Below are positions 8,726 to 17,940 of a stretch of DNA of 64,000 bases, in pieces. Source of the DNA: an uncultured Clostridium sp. (GTDB lineage Bacteria; Bacillota; Clostridia; Lachnospirales; Lachnospiraceae); the NCBI GenBank assembly GCA_947644195.1, contig CANRZB010000003.1, positions 1-64,000 of the forward strand, read 5' to 3'. The notes under the pieces are model-generated. The model was not told the DNA's origin. It worked only from the letters and a program-made list of their open reading frames with translations, and searched no databases. The translations under genes were made by a program, and so were the position numbers. Every line of letters starts with the position of its first letter. Position 1 is the first letter of the stretch.

Positions 8726-9119
8726 GCAATATCAAAGACATTTAGAGACATTAAAAAGGGCTTATCAGGAAGATTTAGAAAATGAGTTTATTATAAGTGG
8801 TGTGATTGATAAGTTTTTCATCCAATTTGAACTGGGGTGGAAAGTGTTAAAACAACTATTGCAATATGAGGGAGAGAGTATTGCCCGGTCTGGTTCGCCC
8901 AGAGAGATTATTAAGGCGGCATATACTTGTTTTGACTTTATGGAGGAAGAAATGTGGCTATGTATGTTGCAAAAGCGTAATGATACGACTCACATATATA
9001 ATGAGGAAGCGGCCAGACAGTTAGTGGAGCAGATTTTGGATTCCTATATCCAGGAGTTTGACCGTATGAGTAGCGCAGTTCAGACCAGATACGGAAAAGT
9101 TTTGGATAAAATTCCATAA
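8712..9119 (+). CDS. HEPN-domain / nucleotidyltransferase substrate-binding protein (probable toxin)
   Basis: 135 residues, starting inside the end of the MNT gene with a 14-nt overlap, so translation is probably coupled. It resembles the HI0074-type all-helical family: ISGVIDKFFIQFELGWKVLKQ, then SPREIIKAAY, and the RNDTTHIY segment near residue 98. That segment carries the R-x4-H motif which forms the RNase active site in HEPN toxins. The motif is intact, so the protein could cut RNA when not modified by its partner. The pair sits between unrelated genes, as toxin-antitoxin modules often do. Confidence 0.87.
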   Translation: MKRFEQYQRHLETLKRAYQEDLENEFIISGVIDKFFIQFELGWKVLKQLLQYEGESIARSGSPREIIKAAYTCFDFMEEEMWLCMLQKRNDTTHIYNEEAARQLVEQILDSYIQEFDRMSSAVQTRYGKVLDKIP

Positions 9120-9199
9120 GATAATACTTTGTGTTGAGGGACAGAGTGTTTTGTACATGATATACTGTAGATTACAAACAATGTAGAAGGAGGTTTTGT

Positions 9200-10351
9200 A
9201 TGATGGGAGAACAGAATCAGGTAATCAGGAAAAAATTTCAGGATCTGGAATTGTCTGCCCTGGGTATGGGGGCGATGCGTCTGCCAACGATCGACGGGGA
9301 TGACGCGCGAATTGATGAGGAAAAGACGTTCCAGATGGTGGACGAGGCGATGAAACACGGCATTAATTATTACGATACAGCATGGGGATATCATTCCGGT
9401 AATTCTGAGCTTGTGATGGGAAAGGCGCTTCAGAACTATCCACGAGACAGCTTTTATCTGGCGACGAAATTTCCGGGATATGATTTGTCCAACATGGATA
9501 AGGTGGAAGAAATCTTTGAGAAGCAGCTTGAGAAATGTGGTGTAGATTACTTTGATTTCTATTTGTTCCACAATGTCTGCGAGATGAATATTGACGCTTA
9601 CCTGGATGAAAAGTATGGTATTCTGGATTATCTGTTGAAGCAGAAAGAGAATGGACGGATCCGTCATCTGGGATTTTCGGCGCATGGAAACTGCGATGTG
9701 ATGAAACGGTTTTTGGAGGCATACGGAAAGCATATGGAATTTTGCCAGATCCAGTTGAATTATCTGGATTGGACATTCCAGGATGCCAAGGCGAAAGTGG
9801 AACTTTTACGAGAATATCAGCTTCCCGTGTGGGTTATGGAGCCATTGCGAGGTGGCAAGCTAGCAAATATGTCGGAAGGGATCGCTGGGAAATTCCGGGA
9901 AATGCGTCCTGAGGAAACAGTACCTGCCTGGGCGTTCCGTTTCCTGCAGACCATTCCAGAGGTTACGGTGATTCTATCCGGTATGTCCAGTGAGGAACAA
10001 TTGCTGCAGAATATTGAAACCTTTACGGAGGAGAAGCCGTTATCCGCTTCGGAAGAAAAAGAACTTTTGACGATTGCAGACGGTATTCTCAAAGGGATTC
10101 TGCCATGTACTTCTTGCCGTTACTGTGTCAGTCATTGTCCGAAAGGATTGGACATTCCGGAATTAATTAATCTTTATAACGAACATAGTTTTACGGGCGG
10201 TGGTTTCCTGGCACCAATGGCATTGATGGCGGTGCCGGAGGAAAAACATCCAACTGCCTGTGTGGGTTGCCGGAGCTGCGAAGCGGTCTGTCCGCAGCAA
10301 ATTAAAATTTCGGAGGCAATGGCGGATTTTGCGGCTCGTCTGAAATTGTAA
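9200..10351 (+). CDS. Aldo/keto reductase with C-terminal 4Fe-4S ferredoxin domain
   Basis: 383 residues, ATG at 9200 after AAGGAGG. The N-terminal 270 residues form an aldo/keto reductase barrel: LSALGMGAMRLPT, the catalytic tyrosine region GINYYDTAWGYHSGNSE, the lysine in LATKFPG and the histidine in FYLFHNV. The C-terminal 90 residues hold two four-cysteine clusters, PCTSCRYCVSHCPKGLDIP and CVGCRSCEAVCPQQIKI, typical of ferredoxin-linked members in anaerobes. It probably reduces a small carbonyl compound with electrons exchanged through the clusters. The substrate cannot be read from sequence. No clear terminator follows. Confidence 0.9.
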   Translation: MMGEQNQVIRKKFQDLELSALGMGAMRLPTIDGDDARIDEEKTFQMVDEAMKHGINYYDTAWGYHSGNSELVMGKALQNYPRDSFYLATKFPGYDLSNMDKVEEIFEKQLEKCGVDYFDFYLFHNVCEMNIDAYLDEKYGILDYLLKQKENGRIRHLGFSAHGNCDVMKRFLEAYGKHMEFCQIQLNYLDWTFQDAKAKVELLREYQLPVWVMEPLRGGKLANMSEGIAGKFREMRPEETVPAWAFRFLQTIPEVTVILSGMSSEEQLLQNIETFTEEKPLSASEEKELLTIADGILKGILPCTSCRYCVSHCPKGLDIPELINLYNEHSFTGGGFLAPMALMAVPEEKHPTACVGCRSCEAVCPQQIKISEAMADFAARLKL

Positions 10352-11365
10352 TGACAGGAAATCAATTTTTCAAAACCTTACAAATCTTAGAAGGTTCAAG
10401 CAGGTGGTCCAGCATTATTTTAAACATCGCTCTTTTGATGCAGTTTTTGCCTTATACTGTTTCAGTAAGCTGAAGGAAAATTTGCGGAGCAGGTTTAGAT
10501 TCTGTTGGATTGCTCTGTTTTCTATTCGATAGTGGCCTCACTGTAATGCACATCCAATAACCAATGCAACGTTTTCATTTGCTACTCGACCCGGGTATGA
10601 TGAAGCAGTTCGCCCGCCGAGAGTTTCCGAATGGAGATATAATAATGCCATTCCTTCGTTTTTTTCCTTCTTTTTCAAATTCACTCCTGATTTCCCATAT
10701 ACAATTCAGGTTTTCCATCCTGGGAAAAGGTTTTCCAGCTTCGGTTTTTCGGTAGAAATTGGGCGGCGTATCTGATCAGGCATTGGTTCAGCGTGATAAT
10801 TAACATTTAGAGTAATTCTTAGATAAATATACTTTTTTAAAAATAATACCCATTATAATTAGTAAAATTAAGAGAATATACAAATTAACTTTAAAAAACA
10901 AAAATATGCAAAAAAAGGTAGATATTAATGGATAATATTATATATAATATAATAAAAATGAGTTATTAATTATTTAGTATGAAAGAAAATTGAATTGTAA
11001 ATGAAAAATATAATTAAAAGTAAATTACTGGATTTGTAACATATTAAAGCATATTTTGTACAATTTTTTAAAAGTTAGAATAACATATTAAAGAATAAAG
11101 TTTCTGTTAATACATTGGATACAATATATAATAAAGTGCAATTATTAAAAAATAAGTAGAAAAAGCAACTAAAAATGTTGTACTTATTGATACTAATAAA
11201 AATCAAATGATGTTAAAGGAGGTACTAAAAACGGCTAGGCTAAGTGATTAAATTGTCAATTTTTTATGTTTTTTATACTTTAAAGGATAGAGTGTGGCGA
11301 TAACCTATGTGGTAAAACAATGTACAGGTTCACGGTATTATAATGGAGAAAGTGGGGTAATAAAG
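10352..11365. other. Long gene-free region, very AT-rich in its right half
   Basis: No supported gene over about 1 kb. Right after the reductase, 10355-10380 resembles the terminal repeat of the palindromic element at 12633-13222 (shared core GGAAATCAATTTTTC), so this may be a decayed copy. 10400-10790 has higher GC, several short broken frames and no recognisable product. 10795-11290 is extremely AT-rich and probably holds the promoter of the next gene. At 11215 there is a perfect AAAGGAGG spaced for a start codon, but the expected position reads ACG and the frame stops after six codons. Confidence 0.45.
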
Positions 11366-11881
11366 ATGAGAAAAAGTGTAAGAAGAGGATTGATTAGCGG
11401 TCTTGCATTGGCAATGGTGTTATTTCAGATGAATCCTTATGTAGCGTTAGCAAAGAGTAAAGTGGACAGCAGTAGTCAATATCATGTATTTATGGATAAT
11501 GATTTCGCTACTTGCGGTGTAACGGTAGATTGTCGTCTACAGGAAGATTATCGGCGTAAGAATGGAGTAACTCAATATTATAGTCGTCATGGTTATATTG
11601 AATATAGAAAGGTTGGAAATGCATCAGTTAAAGTTGAGGTAACAAGACCACGCCATATAAATGCATCCAGTAAGACAATAAAGACTTTTTCCGATTGGAA
11701 ATCATCTCCTTATATTACATCATTAGGTGCGCATGTGGTTTTTTCAGGAGAAAATTCTACTGTAGTAAGTTATGGAAATAATTATAGTAATAAGTCAATC
11801 ATAGCTTATACTGTTGGTAATTCGGATTTGATAGGTGGATACCAATCGGGCAATGCAACCGTCAAATTAAATGTTTGTTAA
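11366..11881 (+). CDS. Exported protein of unknown function
   Basis: 171 residues from ATG 11366; a GTG at 11294 in the same frame would add 24 residues but has no site, whereas GTGGGG precedes 11366. A classical signal peptide is present (MRKSVRRGLISGLALAMVLF, cleavage probably after VALAKS). The mature 140 residues are rich in S, Y, T and V, with alternating patterns suggesting a beta-sandwich, and contain two cysteines (CGVTVDC) that could form a disulfide. I do not recognise the family. The next gene starts 47 nt downstream and encodes a SurA_N-like exported protein, which could be its chaperone. Confidence 0.72.
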   Translation: MRKSVRRGLISGLALAMVLFQMNPYVALAKSKVDSSSQYHVFMDNDFATCGVTVDCRLQEDYRRKNGVTQYYSRHGYIEYRKVGNASVKVEVTRPRHINASSKTIKTFSDWKSSPYITSLGAHVVFSGENSTVVSYGNNYSNKSIIAYTVGNSDLIGGYQSGNATVKLNVC

Positions 11882-11927
11882 GGGGATCGGTGTATATGAT
11901 AAGTTGCTCAGAGAGAGGAGGATTATT

Positions 11928-12572
11928 ATGAAGAAGATGATGATTTGTTGTATTTCATGTGCAGTTGTGTTAGTAGCAGGAATACTATTTACTGATAGGA
12001 AATCGGCTGATTCTGAAGATGTTTATGATTCTACAAAGGAAATTGTGGAAGAATATCTGGATGAAGATCAGCAAGATTCCAGTAGCCAGAAAGTGGTTGC
12101 TTCTGGAGAAGGATTTGAAATTACCAGAGCGGAACTGGAGTTCCGCCTTCAGGGAAAAAAGAAATCAAATGCAAATCAGACGGCAGAGGAGGTACTACAA
12201 GAACTAATTGAGGAAAGAATTTTGATGAAAAAGGCTGAGGAAGCTCAGTGTATAGTATCTGAGCAGGAGGCGCAGGCACAGGTGGCAGAATTAAAGGATA
12301 TCATAGAAAAATCAGATGACAGCGGGCAGAAGATCAGCGAGATGATTGAAAGTTTTAAGGATCAAGATGCTTATTGGGATTATACCAAGGAAAGAATTAT
12401 TATTAAAGGTTCTATCAGTAATTACCGTGAGAAGTTATCGGAAGAATGTAGGAAGCAAAATACAGCACTGTCAGATGAGGAAATTGTTGGCTTAGTTGAT
12501 AAAAAAGTCAAGGATATGGTATCTGAGGAAACAGTTAAAATTAATGAAAATATTGTAAAAGCTATTAAATAA
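11928..12572 (+). CDS. Membrane-anchored SurA_N-like chaperone-type protein
   Basis: 214 residues; ATG 11928 is chosen because AGAGAGGAGG lies 6-8 nt upstream. One N-terminal hydrophobic segment (residues 4-22) anchors or exports it; there is no lipobox cysteine. Residues 55-130 (VVASGEGFEITRAELEFRLQ, then ELIEERILMKKAEEAQCIVS) match the N-terminal domain shared by SurA/PrsA-type peptidyl-prolyl isomerases and trigger-factor-like chaperones. The isomerase domain itself is missing. It may help fold or export the preceding secreted protein; this is inferred from position and domain only. Confidence 0.7.
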   Translation: MKKMMICCISCAVVLVAGILFTDRKSADSEDVYDSTKEIVEEYLDEDQQDSSSQKVVASGEGFEITRAELEFRLQGKKKSNANQTAEEVLQELIEERILMKKAEEAQCIVSEQEAQAQVAELKDIIEKSDDSGQKISEMIESFKDQDAYWDYTKERIIIKGSISNYREKLSEECRKQNTALSDEEIVGLVDKKVKDMVSEETVKINENIVKAIK

Positions 12573-12632
12573 TTTCCTTTTGGATAGCAATTAAATACAT
12601 GTATTAGAAAATAATGAAAGGTTCCTCTACTA

Positions 12633-13222
12633 CATGGAAATCAATTTTTGAATGTTACTATTTACTTGTGGTGGATTTTGTAATGAATCATTTTCTGTTA
12701 TCCATTATTTATTCGACTCTTTCTGCTGTTTCGTCCGCAATATCCTGATATGTCCGATGAGACAAAATTTGCCCTGCCCGGCAAGTTTACGCCTTTCGAA
12801 GAAACTGTCTGCCTTGCGTGCCATATTGTTTATTGGCGTGCTCGTGCGCAAACTCCCCACATGCTACGTTTGTATGTTCTTTTTTGCGGGCAATTTGAAT
12901 ACGCCGGTACTTACGAGCTGTCCTGTAGCTCGTTAGGTACCGCTGCGTATGAAATTTAGCGCAAGCGTGCCCGAAAAAAGAAACTACAAACCGTGCATGC
13001 GTGTTCAGACAGTGCTTCCGAGCACGCACAGATACGTCACTGCAAGGCAGAGTTTCTTTCGAAAGGCTATTGCACTATGGCAGGGCAAAATTTTGTCTCA
13101 TCAGACATCATGGAAAACTTCTGAACGAAACAGCAGGGTAAATGATGAAATTTAATGGATAACAGAAAATTACCTGTCAGAAATCATCGGTAAAGGATAA
13201 CATTTGAAAATTGATTTCCGTG
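12633..13222. mobile_element. 590-bp near-palindromic miniature inverted-repeat element
   Basis: The two halves are imperfect reverse complements over their whole length (arms of about 290 bp, centre near 12923 at GAGCTGTCCTGTAGCTC). The ends read CATGGAAATCAATTTT at the left and, on the other strand, CACGGAAATCAATTTT at the right. Immediately outside both ends is the 9-bp direct repeat CCTCTACTA (12624-12632 and 13223-13231), the expected footprint of transposase-mediated insertion. No transposase or other credible protein is encoded; frames inside are symmetry artefacts. It is therefore a non-autonomous element of unassigned family. It lies between the SurA_N-like gene and the ileS promoter, ending 10 bp before the -35 box. 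Confidence 0.85.
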
Positions 13223-13240
13223 CCTCTACTAGTTTGAAAC

Positions 13241-13269
13241 TTGACAAATTACCCTGATCCGACTAATAT
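13241..13269 (+). promoter_or_regulatory. Promoter of the ileS T-box transcript
   Basis: Consensus TTGACA (13241-13246), 17-nt spacer, TAATAT (13264-13269). Confidence 0.85.
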
Positions 13270-13279
13270 ATAACACATA

Positions 13280-13627
13280 TGAGCAAAAACGTTGACGGAG
13301 ACAGTAGCCCTCTGAAGAAGCCAGAGTGAGTCCGGGAGAGTGGAAACCGGATGCAGAGTAGGAGAAGGTGAAGATCACTCCCGAGTTGCATGGTGGAAAA
13401 TGACAGTATCTGGTTCCGTGAAAGGGCTGATTCTTTCGTATTCGCTGTACTGATCACAGGGTTGAAGGTGCTTCGATTGTGTCGAAAGAATGAGAAAAGG
13501 GAACGGTCATGAGTATACTTTGCCGGAACCCGCCGTTACCAGGGTCGTGTATGGTATGAGACCGTACATCAGATAGGTGGTTGCGATTGTAATACTCTCG
13601 TCCTATCCAGGGACGGGAGTTTTTTTG
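13280..13627 (+). ncRNA. T-box leader (isoleucine) of ileS
   Basis: The leader has T-box landmarks in order: a stem I region with GGATGCAGAGTAGGAG, the specifier segment GGTGAAGATCACTCCC with an ATC (isoleucine) codon at 13374-13376, and the T-box-like AGGTGGTTGCG near 13576 whose TGGT would pair with an ACCA tRNA end. It closes with a terminator stem (13594-13627). Uncharged tRNA-Ile would be expected to stabilise the antiterminator and allow ileS expression. Specifier and downstream gene agree. Confidence 0.88.
13594..13627 (+). terminator. Regulated terminator of the T-box
   Basis: ACTCTCGTCC pairs with GGACGGGAGT (one G-T pair), followed by TTTTTTTG. Its 5' arm overlaps the T-box antiterminator region. 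Confidence 0.85.
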
Positions 13628-13731
13628 CTTTTTAGGAAAAATTGTCCTGGGAAGTAAAATATCCCGAGTGGAGTGCGCTCCGGCAAAGAGAATACGTCGC
13701 TTGCAGTTATGGAAAGATGGAGGTAAAACCA

Positions 13732-16700
13732 ATGTATGAAAAAGTGTCCACAGAGCTGAATTTTGTTGACCGTGAGAAAAATGTCGGCAAATTCTGGCGT
13801 AATCAGCAGATTTTTGAAAAGTCGATGAAAGCCAGGGAAGGGAAACCGATGTATACCTTTTATGACGGGCCGCCCACTGCTAATGGTAAGCCGCATATCG
13901 GACATATGCTGACCCGCGTGATTAAAGATATGATTCCGCGATATAAGACGATGAAAGGGTATATGGTTCCCCGGAAAGCCGGGTGGGATACCCATGGCCT
14001 GCCGGTGGAGTTAGAGATTGAGAAACAGTTAGGGCTGGATGGCAAGGAACAGATTGAAGAATACGGAATGGAGCCGTTTATCCAGAAATGTAAGGAATCT
14101 GTCTGGAAATACAAAGGAATGTGGGAGGATTTCTCAGGGACCGTTGGATTTTGGGCGGATATGGATCATCCCTATATTACCTATGACGATAACTTTATTG
14201 AATCAGAGTGGTGGGCTTTAAAGGAGATATGGGATAAAAAGTTACTCTACAAGGGATTTAAGATTGTGCCATATTGTCCAAGATGTGGGACACCTTTGTC
14301 TTCGCAGGAAGTGGCACAGGGATATAAGACCGTGAAAGAGCGTTCTGCCATTGTCCGTTTCCGGGTGGTCGGCGAGGATGCTTATTTCCTGGCATGGACG
14401 ACAACCCCTTGGACGCTGCCGTCAAACGTGGCACTTTGTGTGAACCCAGAGGATGCATATATTAAGGTAAAGGCAGCAGACGGATACACGTATTACATTG
14501 CGGAAGCCCTGGCAGACACTGTTCTGGGGAAACTGGCGGATTCGGAGCAAGACGCAGCAGCCTATGAAATCTTAGAGCATTATACAGGAAAAGATTTGGA
14601 GCATAAGGAGTACGAACCATTATATGCCTGTGCGAAAGAGTGTGCAGAGAAGCAGCATAAGAAAGGCTTCTATGTAACCTGCGACAATTATGTAACCATG
14701 TCAGACGGTACAGGAATCGTTCACATTGCCCCTGCTTTTGGTGAGGACGATGCGAATGTCGGCAGAAATTACGATCTGCCTTTCGTACAGTTTGTGACAG
14801 AAAAGGGGGAAATGAGCGAGGAAACTCCGTTTGCCGGATTGTTTGTCAAAAAAGCAGATTTGGAAGTTCTGAAAGATCTGGAGGCAAAGGAGCAGCTCTT
14901 TGATGCGCCGAAGTTTGAACATGATTATCCGCATTGCTGGCGATGTGATACGCCGCTGATTTATTATGCGCGGGAATCCTGGTTTGTCAAGATGACAGCG
15001 GTTCGGGATGATTTGATCCGAAATAATAATACGGTCAACTGGATTCCAGAATCCATTGGAACCGGTCGCTTTGGGAACTGGTTAGAGAATATTCAGGATT
15101 GGGGGATCTCCCGTAACCGTTATTGGGGAACTCCTTTGAATATCTGGGAGTGTGAAGGCTGCGGCAAACAGGAAGCGGTGGGAAGCCGTGCGGAGCTGGC
15201 AGAGCGCAGCGGCAACCCAGAGCATGCCGGAATTGAATTGCACCGTCCTTATATTGATGAGGTAACGTTTGCCTGCCCGGACTGTGGGGGAACGATGAAA
15301 CGTGTACCGGAAGTTATTGACTGCTGGTTTGACAGTGGGGCGATGCCGTTTGCACAGCACCATTACCCGTTTGAAAATAAAGAACTGTTCGAGCAGCAGT
15401 TCCCGGCACAGTTTATTTCCGAGGCGGTGGATCAGACCCGCGGTTGGTTCTATTCTCTAATGGCAGAATCTACCCTATTGTTTAATAAAGCGCCTTATGA
15501 AAACGTTATTGTCCTGGGACATGTACAGGATGAAAATGGACAGAAGATGAGTAAATCCAAGGGAAATGTGGTGGATCCGTTTGAGGCGTTGGAACAGTAT
15601 GGCGCCGATGCAATCCGCTGGTATTTCTATATCAATAGCGCTCCTTGGCTGCCAAACCGTTTCCATGGCAAGGCAGTGCAGGAGGGACAGCGTAAATTCA
15701 TGGGAACGCTGTGGAATACCTATGCATTTTTTGTACTGTATGCGAATATTGATGCGTTTGATGCCACAAAATATACCTTGGAATATGACAAACTGCCGGT
15801 CATGGATAAGTGGCTGCTCTCCCGCCTGAACAGTACCGTCAAGGCGGTAGACGAAAACCTGGATGCCTACAAGATCCCGGAGACAGCCCGTGCGCTGCAG
15901 GAGTTTGTCGATGAGATGAGTAACTGGTATGTGCGCCGTTGCAGGGACCGTTTCTGGGCAAAGGGGATGGAACAGGATAAGATCAATGCCTATATGACCT
16001 TGTACACTGCTCTGGTTACGGTTGCGAAGGCAGCAGCACCGATGATTCCATTTATGACAGAAGAAATCTACCGCAATCTGGTTTGCTCCATTGATGCCAG
16101 TGCACCGGAAAGTGTACATTTGTGTGATTTCCCAGGCGTACAGGAAGCATGGATGGATAAGGAATTGGAAGCGGATATGGAAGTTGTTTTGGAGGCGGTT
16201 GTTTTGGGCCGTGCCTGCCGAAATACAGCAAATATCAAGAACCGTCAGCCGATTGGCAAGATGTACGTAAAAGCGGACAAGAACCTGTCAGGATTCTATT
16301 TGGATATTATTAAAGAGGAATTGAATGTAAAAGAAATCGATCAGACAGAAGACGTCAGTGCATTGACGACCCATACCTTTAAACCGCAGCTCAAGACACT
16401 TGGCCGCAGATTTGGGAAGAACATCAATGCAGTGAAAGAAATTTTAGCAAATCTGGATGGGCAGCAGGCGATGGCGGAACTGCGGGAGCAGGGAAGTTTG
16501 ACGATTACGGTGGACGGATCGCCAGAATCCCTGGCAGAAGAAGACCTGCTGATTGAAACGGCGCAGATGGAAGGTCTGGTTTCCGACAGCGACCACGGAA
16601 TTACGGTGGTTCTGGATACCAACATGACACCGGAGCTGTTGGAGGAAGGTTTTGTACGTGAGATTACCAGTAAGATCCAGACCATGCGTAAGGATGCCGG

Positions 16701-16896
16701 ATTTGAAGTAACCGATCATATTCGTGTCAGTATGCAGGATAATGATAAGGTTAGCGAGACAATCCGAAAGAATGTGGAACAGATTCAGGCAGATGTACTG
16801 GCGGATGAAATCGTGTACGATAAGGTGGATGGATTTACCAAGGAATGGAATATCAATGGCGAAAAAGTGACGTTTGGTGTAGGAAAGTTTGAGTAG
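13732..16896 (+). CDS. ileS: Isoleucyl-tRNA synthetase
   Basis: 1054 residues. The start at 13732 (MYEKVSTELNF) follows GGAGG; upstream in-frame codons belong to the leader. Class I synthetase signatures are intact: KPHIGHML near residue 53 (HIGH box) and QKMSKSKGNVVDP near 604 (KMSKS). The editing domain follows the first Rossmann half (TTTPWTLPSNVALCV, GTGIVHIAPAFGEDD). The length and sequence around the KMSKS loop fit the longer, eukaryote-like IleS2 type rather than the roughly 920-residue Bacillus type. IleS2 enzymes are known for low mupirocin sensitivity, but that property is not tested here. Controlled by the T-box leader; ddh follows after 43 nt and is probably cotranscribed. Confidence 0.97.
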   Translation: MYEKVSTELNFVDREKNVGKFWRNQQIFEKSMKAREGKPMYTFYDGPPTANGKPHIGHMLTRVIKDMIPRYKTMKGYMVPRKAGWDTHGLPVELEIEKQLGLDGKEQIEEYGMEPFIQKCKESVWKYKGMWEDFSGTVGFWADMDHPYITYDDNFIESEWWALKEIWDKKLLYKGFKIVPYCPRCGTPLSSQEVAQGYKTVKERSAIVRFRVVGEDAYFLAWTTTPWTLPSNVALCVNPEDAYIKVKAADGYTYYIAEALADTVLGKLADSEQDAAAYEILEHYTGKDLEHKEYEPLYACAKECAEKQHKKGFYVTCDNYVTMSDGTGIVHIAPAFGEDDANVGRNYDLPFVQFVTEKGEMSEETPFAGLFVKKADLEVLKDLEAKEQLFDAPKFEHDYPHCWRCDTPLIYYARESWFVKMTAVRDDLIRNNNTVNWIPESIGTGRFGNWLENIQDWGISRNRYWGTPLNIWECEGCGKQEAVGSRAELAERSGNPEHAGIELHRPYIDEVTFACPDCGGTMKRVPEVIDCWFDSGAMPFAQHHYPFENKELFEQQFPAQFISEAVDQTRGWFYSLMAESTLLFNKAPYENVIVLGHVQDENGQKMSKSKGNVVDPFEALEQYGADAIRWYFYINSAPWLPNRFHGKAVQEGQRKFMGTLWNTYAFFVLYANIDAFDATKYTLEYDKLPVMDKWLLSRLNSTVKAVDENLDAYKIPETARALQEFVDEMSNWYVRRCRDRFWAKGMEQDKINAYMTLYTALVTVAKAAAPMIPFMTEEIYRNLVCSIDASAPESVHLCDFPGVQEAWMDKELEADMEVVLEAVVLGRACRNTANIKNRQPIGKMYVKADKNLSGFYLDIIKEELNVKEIDQTEDVSALTTHTFKPQLKTLGRRFGKNINAVKEILANLDGQQAMAELREQGSLTITVDGSPESLAEEDLLIETAQMEGLVSDSDHGITVVLDTNMTPELLEEGFVREITSKIQTMRKDAGFEVTDHIRVSMQDNDKVSETIRKNVEQIQADVLADEIVYDKVDGFTKEWNINGEKVTFGVGKFE

Positions 16897-16939
16897 ATCA
16901 TGATCACTCAGAGGTTTAGAAAGGGTAAGAGGAATATTT

Positions 16940-17926
16940 ATGAGTATTAAGATTGGAATATTAGGATATGGGAATCTGGGGCGTGGCGTGGAATGTGCGA
17001 TTAAGCAGAATGAGGATATGGAGCTGGTAGCAGTATTTACCAGGCGGGATCCGGCAGGGGTAAAAATTTTGACTGGGACGGCTTCGGTTCATGCGGTCAA
17101 TGAAATTCAGGAATGGAGTGATAAGATTGATGTGTTGATTCTGTGTGGCGGCAGTGCAACGGATCTTCCGGTGCAGTCTCCAGAGATGGCAGCCCATTTT
17201 AATATTGTGGACAGTTTTGACACCCATGCAAAGATTCCGGAGCATTTTTCCAAGGTAGATGCTGCAGCGAAACAGGGCGGCAAGGTTGCGATTATCTCTG
17301 TTGGCTGGGATCCGGGAATGTTTTCTCTAAACAGGATGTATGCAGGAGCCATTTTGCCGAATGGTAAGGATTATACGTTCTGGGGCAAAGGTGTCAGCCA
17401 GGGACATTCGGATGCGGTTCGCCGAATTAACGGTGTCAAAGATGCCAAGCAGTATACGATTCCGTCAGACGAGGCATTGGAGGCGGTTCGGAGCGGGCAG
17501 AATCCTGTGTTGACGACCAGACAGAAGCATACCAGGGAGTGTTTTGTCGTCTTGGAAGAGGGCGCTGATGCTGTCAGGGTGGAACAGGAAATCAAGACGA
17601 TGCCGAATTATTTTGCCGACTATGATACTACCGTACACTTTATCAGTGAGGAAGAATTGAAGCGGGATCACAGTGGAATTCCGCATGGCGGTTTCGTACT
17701 TCGCAGTGGAAAAACCGGATGGGAGAACGAAAACAACCATCTGATAGAATATAGTATCAAGTTGGATTCCAACCCAGAGTTTACTTCGAATGTAATTGTG
17801 GCTTTTGCCAGAGCAGCGTATCGCATGGGGGCGGAGGGCCAGACCGGATGTAAAACGGTGCTGGATGTTGCACCGGCGTATCTGAGCGTAAAGAACGGAG
17901 AAACATTGCGTGCAGAGCTGTTGTAA
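16940..17926 (+). CDS. ddh: meso-diaminopimelate D-dehydrogenase
   Basis: 328 residues, close to the usual length. NADPH-binding loop GILGYGNLGRGVE at the N-terminus, then VAVFTRRDP, LILCGGSATDLP, VDSFDTHAKIPEHF and SVGWDPGMFSLNRMY, all characteristic of Ddh. The enzyme interconverts tetrahydrodipicolinate and meso-diaminopimelate in one step, feeding peptidoglycan and lysine. Start ATG 16940 follows AAGAGG. The gene ends at a strong terminator, so T-box-controlled ileS-ddh readthrough is likely. dapA, which supplies the same pathway under a lysine riboswitch, lies 7.4 kb away. Confidence 0.95.
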   Translation: MSIKIGILGYGNLGRGVECAIKQNEDMELVAVFTRRDPAGVKILTGTASVHAVNEIQEWSDKIDVLILCGGSATDLPVQSPEMAAHFNIVDSFDTHAKIPEHFSKVDAAAKQGGKVAIISVGWDPGMFSLNRMYAGAILPNGKDYTFWGKGVSQGHSDAVRRINGVKDAKQYTIPSDEALEAVRSGQNPVLTTRQKHTRECFVVLEEGADAVRVEQEIKTMPNYFADYDTTVHFISEEELKRDHSGIPHGGFVLRSGKTGWENENNHLIEYSIKLDSNPEFTSNVIVAFARAAYRMGAEGQTGCKTVLDVAPAYLSVKNGETLRAELL

Positions 17927-17940
17927 GAGAGATGTTAGAG

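Noticed and set aside
9080-9776. Two long minus-strand frames of 217 and 137 codons
   Set aside because: They are shadows of the aldo/keto reductase gene and show no protein signature.
12652-13155. Several overlapping short frames on both strands
   Set aside because: They lie inside the 590-bp palindrome and come in mirrored pairs because of the inverted repeat; none has a usable start site.
15475-16119. 214-codon minus-strand frame
   Set aside because: Shadow of ileS; low-complexity composition and no start site.
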